Below, one piece after another: positions 28,524-32,058 of a stretch of DNA of 32,058 nt. The position numbers were made by a program, and so were the translations under genes. Positions within the stretch are counted from its first letter, which is position 1, and each line of letters begins with the position of its first letter. Source of the stretch: an uncultured Bacteroides sp. GTDB taxonomy: Bacteria; Bacteroidota; Bacteroidia; Bacteroidales; Bacteroidaceae. Location of the stretch: positions 1-32,058 of the forward strand of contig CAMTOS010000029.1 in NCBI GenBank assembly GCA_947074195.1, given 5' to 3'. The notes beneath the pieces are model-generated. The model saw only the letters and a list, made by a program, of their open reading frames with translations. It was not told the DNA's origin and made no database searches.

Positions 28524-31500
28524 TTAGAAGGTTACACTTAAACCAAATGAGTAACTTGCCGAATTAGGATAGGTTGTACCATGCTGCTGACCGATACCAA
28601 CACTTTCAGGATCCATTACATCTTTCAGCTTAGTGATTGTCCAGATATTTTCTCCTGATACATATATACGCAATTTGCTGATACCGGCTTTTGATGTCCA
28701 TGTCTGAGGGAATGTATAACCCACCTGCAGATTTTTCAGACGCATATAAGAAGCATCCTGCAGATAACGGGTTTGTGTTTTCTGATTTTTTGATGAACCT
28801 AAAACCGGGCGTGCATAGTAAGAGTCAAGATTTTGTCCCAGCGGATGATCTTCTTCGCCACGGAAATAATCAAGATGCTGTTCGAAACCAGTTGACCACC
28901 ACTGGCCGCGTTCGCTGATACCCCAGAAAAGAAGAGCGTCTTTGTCGAAATACCAGTCACGTTTCAGAATACCTTGCCAGAACATCTGGAAGTCGATGCC
29001 TTTCCAGTCGAAACTTAAAGTGATACCAGTACGGTAACGTGGAGTAGTATTTCCGATTACTTTCAGGTCCCCTTTATCATCGAGCAGATTCTTGCCATTG
29101 TTTACTTTACCATCGCCATCAAGATCGGCATACATGATATCACCTGCACCCCAGTTGCTTCCTAAAGCACTTTGATCTACTTTAGCAAGATGTGCATCCA
29201 TCTCTTCCTGGCTCTTTGCAATGCCGATAGTGGTATAACCATAGATATTACCTGTAACTTCGCCTACACGATACTGATCCAGACGATTAGTCGGATTAGG
29301 GTATTTGGTCACTTTCGTTTGTGAGTCGGCGATATTCAGCGTAATACCATAGTTGAAATCTTTGATACGGTCTTTCCATGAAACCTGCAACTCCCAACCG
29401 TATGCTTTCAGGTCAAGGTTATTGGTTTTGGGAACTCCAACACCAAGAGTCGCAGGAAGAGTAACACCGGCACCCACCATATCGAGTGATTTACGAATAA
29501 AGTAATCGAACGAACCTGTGAGGCGATTATTCATGAATCCCCAATCGAAACCAATATTTGTTGTTTTGATCTTCTCCCATGTAAGTGACGCCGATACAAG
29601 TCCCGGAGCAGAAGCAATTACAGGATAAGATCCGTTAATCAGCCATGAATTGCTGCCTCCTGTACCTACATTCATAGTTACATAAGTAGGATACCATGAA
29701 GTGGTGTTCTGGTTGGCCAATTGTCCGTAAGAGAAACGTGGTTTAAGTGTGGTTACAATATTCTGAATATTCTCGAACCAGCTTTCGCGGGCCATATTCC
29801 AACCCACAGAGAATGAAGGACTGAATACCCAGCGATTACCGCGGCGGAATCTTGAAGTACCGTCATAACGGCCGTTGAATTCGAAAAGATATTTATCATC
29901 GAAGTTATAGTTAACACGACCAAAGAAGCCTACAGTACGCCAGTTGCCTATATAACCATTGATACCGATATCAGTAAGATCAGCGCCATTGGTAAGATCA
30001 AGCACAGGGAAATCGTCAGAGATCATGTTATTACGTTTGGCAGAGAATTGCTTCATGTCAAACTTTTCGGCCTGGAAACCTGCTGTAATAAAGAAATTAT
30101 TCTTCTCATTGATGTTGAAGCTATAATTTGAATATACATTAGGATTGATGTAGAGAGATTTGTAAGCATACTCTTTTACCCATGATTTGGATTCACTTAG
30201 TGCAGCACGGTCTTTTGTTGTACCATCCTGACGATAAGTATAAAATATCTGTGAATCAGAGTGAGTCCAGTCATTATTGAAACGAATATTCATATCGGCA
30301 ATGATGTTCCAGTCTTTCAGTGGAGTAATGGTCAGCTTAAACTGATTTACAAAAACATCTCTTTCGTCCCAGGTGCGACCTCCGTTTTCAAGGGCATCAA
30401 GGTAGTTGATATCATTCTGAGGATTTCCGTTTGGATCGGTAATCGGACGTACCGGACGGGCACGGCGGATAACATTGTCATAGAAACCAGATGTAAACTG
30501 TGTAGGACGATCATATTTCACACGTGAGAAACGTGAAGTATAGTTTAAGGATACATATTTGTTTAATACCGAATTAATCTTTCCTGTTGCCGAATAACGA
30601 TGATAATTGTCATCACCCACGCGTAATAAACCGCCCTGATCCAGGTAGTTGGCAGACACATAATAACTGAGTTTCTGACTACCACCGCTGATGCTGACAT
30701 TATGCTCCATCGAGTTAGTCCATTTCTTGTAATACTGTTTCAGCCAGTCTACATTACCAAACGAATAATCATGATTCCATTTACCATCAGCCTTAGGTCT
30801 TTGAGTATCCATGGCATCTAGTTTGCCATCATAGTAATCTTTTACTAAGTCACTGAAGTAATTGCCATCAAGGTCTTTGTTTGTAAAATACCCAAACTGC
30901 GAACCGTTGCTGTTCATCTGACCATCATTAAAATAGTTCAGCCAGTGCCATGAATCCATCAGGTCGGGCATGTTAATCGGTTTGCTGTAGCTAAAGTTAT
31001 TGTTATAGTTAATGACAGTCTTGCCTTCCTTACCGCTTTTGGTAGTAACCAGAATTACCCCGAAAGGAGCACGCGAACCATAAATAGAAGATGCAGCGGC
31101 ATCTTTCAATACTGAGATCGATTCAATATCCTGAGGATTGATTCGGTTCAGGTTATCCTCCATACCATCGATAAGTACCAGTGGACTACCACTCGAACCG
31201 TCACCTATAGTTGTTGTACCACGTACGTTGATACTCTTTTCAGAATCGAGCATACCGGTACCTGAAGTTGAGATATTCAGACCCGGGACAACACCCTGAA
31301 GTGCAGCAACAGCATTTTGTACGGGACGAGATTCAAGATCCTTGGCCGTAGCCGTACCAACAGATCCTGTCAGATTAACCTTCTTCTGAACACCGAAACC
31401 AACGACCACTACTTCGTCCAGCATTTTGGCATCTTCATGCATCTGAATATTAAGCAAAGTTTTGCCGTTTACATTCACGTTTTGTGGTATATATCCGGTG

Positions 31501-31766
31501 TAAGTTACTTCCAGAACAGACTGTGAAGGAACAGATAAAGTGAAATTTCCATCTATATCGGTGATTGTACCATTAGTAGTACCTTTCTGAATCACATTAG
31601 CACCAATAATTGATTCGCCCGATGCATCGGTTACTACACCTTTTACAAGTATCTTCTGTTCTTGTGCAGATATGAGCTGCGCGCAGAAAATAAAACTCAT
31701 ACTCAAAAGAAAGCAATGGAATACTTTATTAAGAATAAGTTTTTGAAAAGTCTTTTGTTTTTTCAT
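28524..31766 (-). CDS. SusC/RagA-family TonB-dependent outer-membrane transporter
   Basis: A 1080-residue outer-membrane channel that imports glycans or peptides with its SusD partner using energy from TonB. A long signal peptide ends near residue 34 (LISAQ). A carboxypeptidase-regulatory-like domain lies at about 39-112 (VKGVVTDASGESIIGANV). The TonB box region LDEVVVVGFG is at 116-125. The plug domain follows, with RPVQNAVAALQGVVPGLNI near 147 and SIYGSRAPFGVILVTTK near 225. The 22-strand barrel fills the rest and ends in YSFGLSVTF, with the aromatic last residue needed for outer-membrane assembly. There is no extra STN domain, so signalling through an anti-sigma factor is unlikely; this agrees with control by the hybrid regulator nearby. 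Confidence 0.96.
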   Translation of the reverse strand: MKKQKTFQKLILNKVFHCFLLSMSFIFCAQLISAQEQKILVKGVVTDASGESIIGANVIQKGTTNGTITDIDGNFTLSVPSQSVLEVTYTGYIPQNVNVNGKTLLNIQMHEDAKMLDEVVVVGFGVQKKVNLTGSVGTATAKDLESRPVQNAVAALQGVVPGLNISTSGTGMLDSEKSINVRGTTTIGDGSSGSPLVLIDGMEDNLNRINPQDIESISVLKDAAASSIYGSRAPFGVILVTTKSGKEGKTVINYNNNFSYSKPINMPDLMDSWHWLNYFNDGQMNSNGSQFGYFTNKDLDGNYFSDLVKDYYDGKLDAMDTQRPKADGKWNHDYSFGNVDWLKQYYKKWTNSMEHNVSISGGSQKLSYYVSANYLDQGGLLRVGDDNYHRYSATGKINSVLNKYVSLNYTSRFSRVKYDRPTQFTSGFYDNVIRRARPVRPITDPNGNPQNDINYLDALENGGRTWDERDVFVNQFKLTITPLKDWNIIADMNIRFNNDWTHSDSQIFYTYRQDGTTKDRAALSESKSWVKEYAYKSLYINPNVYSNYSFNINEKNNFFITAGFQAEKFDMKQFSAKRNNMISDDFPVLDLTNGADLTDIGINGYIGNWRTVGFFGRVNYNFDDKYLFEFNGRYDGTSRFRRGNRWVFSPSFSVGWNMARESWFENIQNIVTTLKPRFSYGQLANQNTTSWYPTYVTMNVGTGGSNSWLINGSYPVIASAPGLVSASLTWEKIKTTNIGFDWGFMNNRLTGSFDYFIRKSLDMVGAGVTLPATLGVGVPKTNNLDLKAYGWELQVSWKDRIKDFNYGITLNIADSQTKVTKYPNPTNRLDQYRVGEVTGNIYGYTTIGIAKSQEEMDAHLAKVDQSALGSNWGAGDIMYADLDGDGKVNNGKNLLDDKGDLKVIGNTTPRYRTGITLSFDWKGIDFQMFWQGILKRDWYFDKDALLFWGISERGQWWSTGFEQHLDYFRGEEDHPLGQNLDSYYARPVLGSSKNQKTQTRYLQDASYMRLKNLQVGYTFPQTWTSKAGISKLRIYVSGENIWTITKLKDVMDPESVGIGQQHGTTYPNSASYSFGLSVTF

Positions 31767-32058
31767 TTAGTAATGACTCTTAAGATTTAACATAGTATTA
31801 TTTGTTGTTAACAAAAGTATATATTCCTTATATCAGGAAGGATTAAGAATGGTTTTCTGAAGACGAATTTGAGTTCACAGACTTTTTTAAGCTATAATTC
31901 AACCTCTAAAAGTGGCATAAAAAGGATTTTTGCAATAAATATTAAATATAGTTCTGCATAGAGTACATTATGGCCTGTGTTTAATCATATAATTAATTGT
32001 ATTTTATCAATAATTGTATAAAATATGCGTCTAAGATATGATAAAAGATGGCGATGAC
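31767..32058. other. Upstream region of susC
   Basis: No gene is supported here. Besides the susC promoter, the far end holds an AT-only inverted repeat TATTTTAT (32000-32007) and ATAAAATA (32018-32025). The sequence is strongly AT-rich. A neighbouring gene may begin just outside the window. Confidence 0.55.
31812..31819 (-). promoter_or_regulatory. Probable -7 box of the susCD operon
   Basis: On the minus strand the bases read TACTTTTG, an exact TAnnTTTG, 45 bases before the susC ATG. Just upstream an inverted repeat TCCTT (31825-31829) and AAGGA (31838-31842) overlaps the place where a -33 box would be, and no TTTG is present there. That is what one expects of an activator-dependent promoter of this kind. 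Confidence 0.6.

Noticed and set aside
32000..32025. AT-only inverted repeat near the right edge as a terminator of an outside gene
   Set aside because: The stem has no G-C pair and would be weak; no gene end can be shown beside it.

Overview
The window looks like chromosomal DNA of a Bacteroidales bacterium (Bacteroidota). Support comes from a SusC/SusD pair, a hybrid two-component system regulator, a fimbrillin-type lipoprotein, a PorX/PorW type IX secretion pair, and several -7 promoter boxes of the Bacteroidota form TAnnTTTG with no E. coli-like -35/-10 pairs. Genus cannot be fixed from sequence reading alone; a gut or plant-fibre degrader is plausible.

Left third (1-8735, all minus strand): a housekeeping and secretion block. 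A probable promoter at 7837-7844 drives aroA (EPSP synthase), a small one-helix membrane protein of unknown function, a ZnuB-type metal ABC permease, a PorW/SprE-like TPR lipoprotein, a PorX-like response regulator with a PglZ domain, tsaE (tRNA t6A modification ATPase) and a small two-helix Imm17-like protein that runs off the left edge. Gaps are short, and permease and lipoprotein genes overlap by 43 bp, so this reads as one operon. Upstream lies a voltage-gated-type K+ channel gene with its own promoter. It is followed by a 680-bp non-coding divergent region holding an unusual interleaved inverted repeat.

Middle (9416-19749): a carbohydrate-degradation block. On the plus strand are a GH3 lipoprotein (BglX), then, behind a strong terminator and a new promoter, a GH35 beta-galactosidase and a GH2 LacZ-like beta-galactosidase. 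All carry export signals. Convergent to them on the minus strand are a DUF418 membrane protein and a secreted CE1-like esterase. The two converging transcripts are separated by two back-to-back intrinsic terminators.

Right third (19902-32058): a regulatory and uptake block. A 1337-residue hybrid two-component regulator (sensor propeller, kinase, receiver, AraC domain) is divergent from a lipoprotein that joins a fimbrillin-like front to a FISUMP-like C-terminus. Convergent with that gene is a SusC-SusD pair with a clear promoter and terminator. Together this resembles a polysaccharide utilization locus: the regulator would sense an oligosaccharide, SusCD would import it, and the GH3/GH35/GH2/esterase set could trim galactose-containing, acylated plant or host glycan. 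The substrate is inference, and no SusE/F-type glycan-binding gene or endo-acting enzyme lies in the window.

No rRNA, tRNA, CRISPR array, integrase or transposase was seen.
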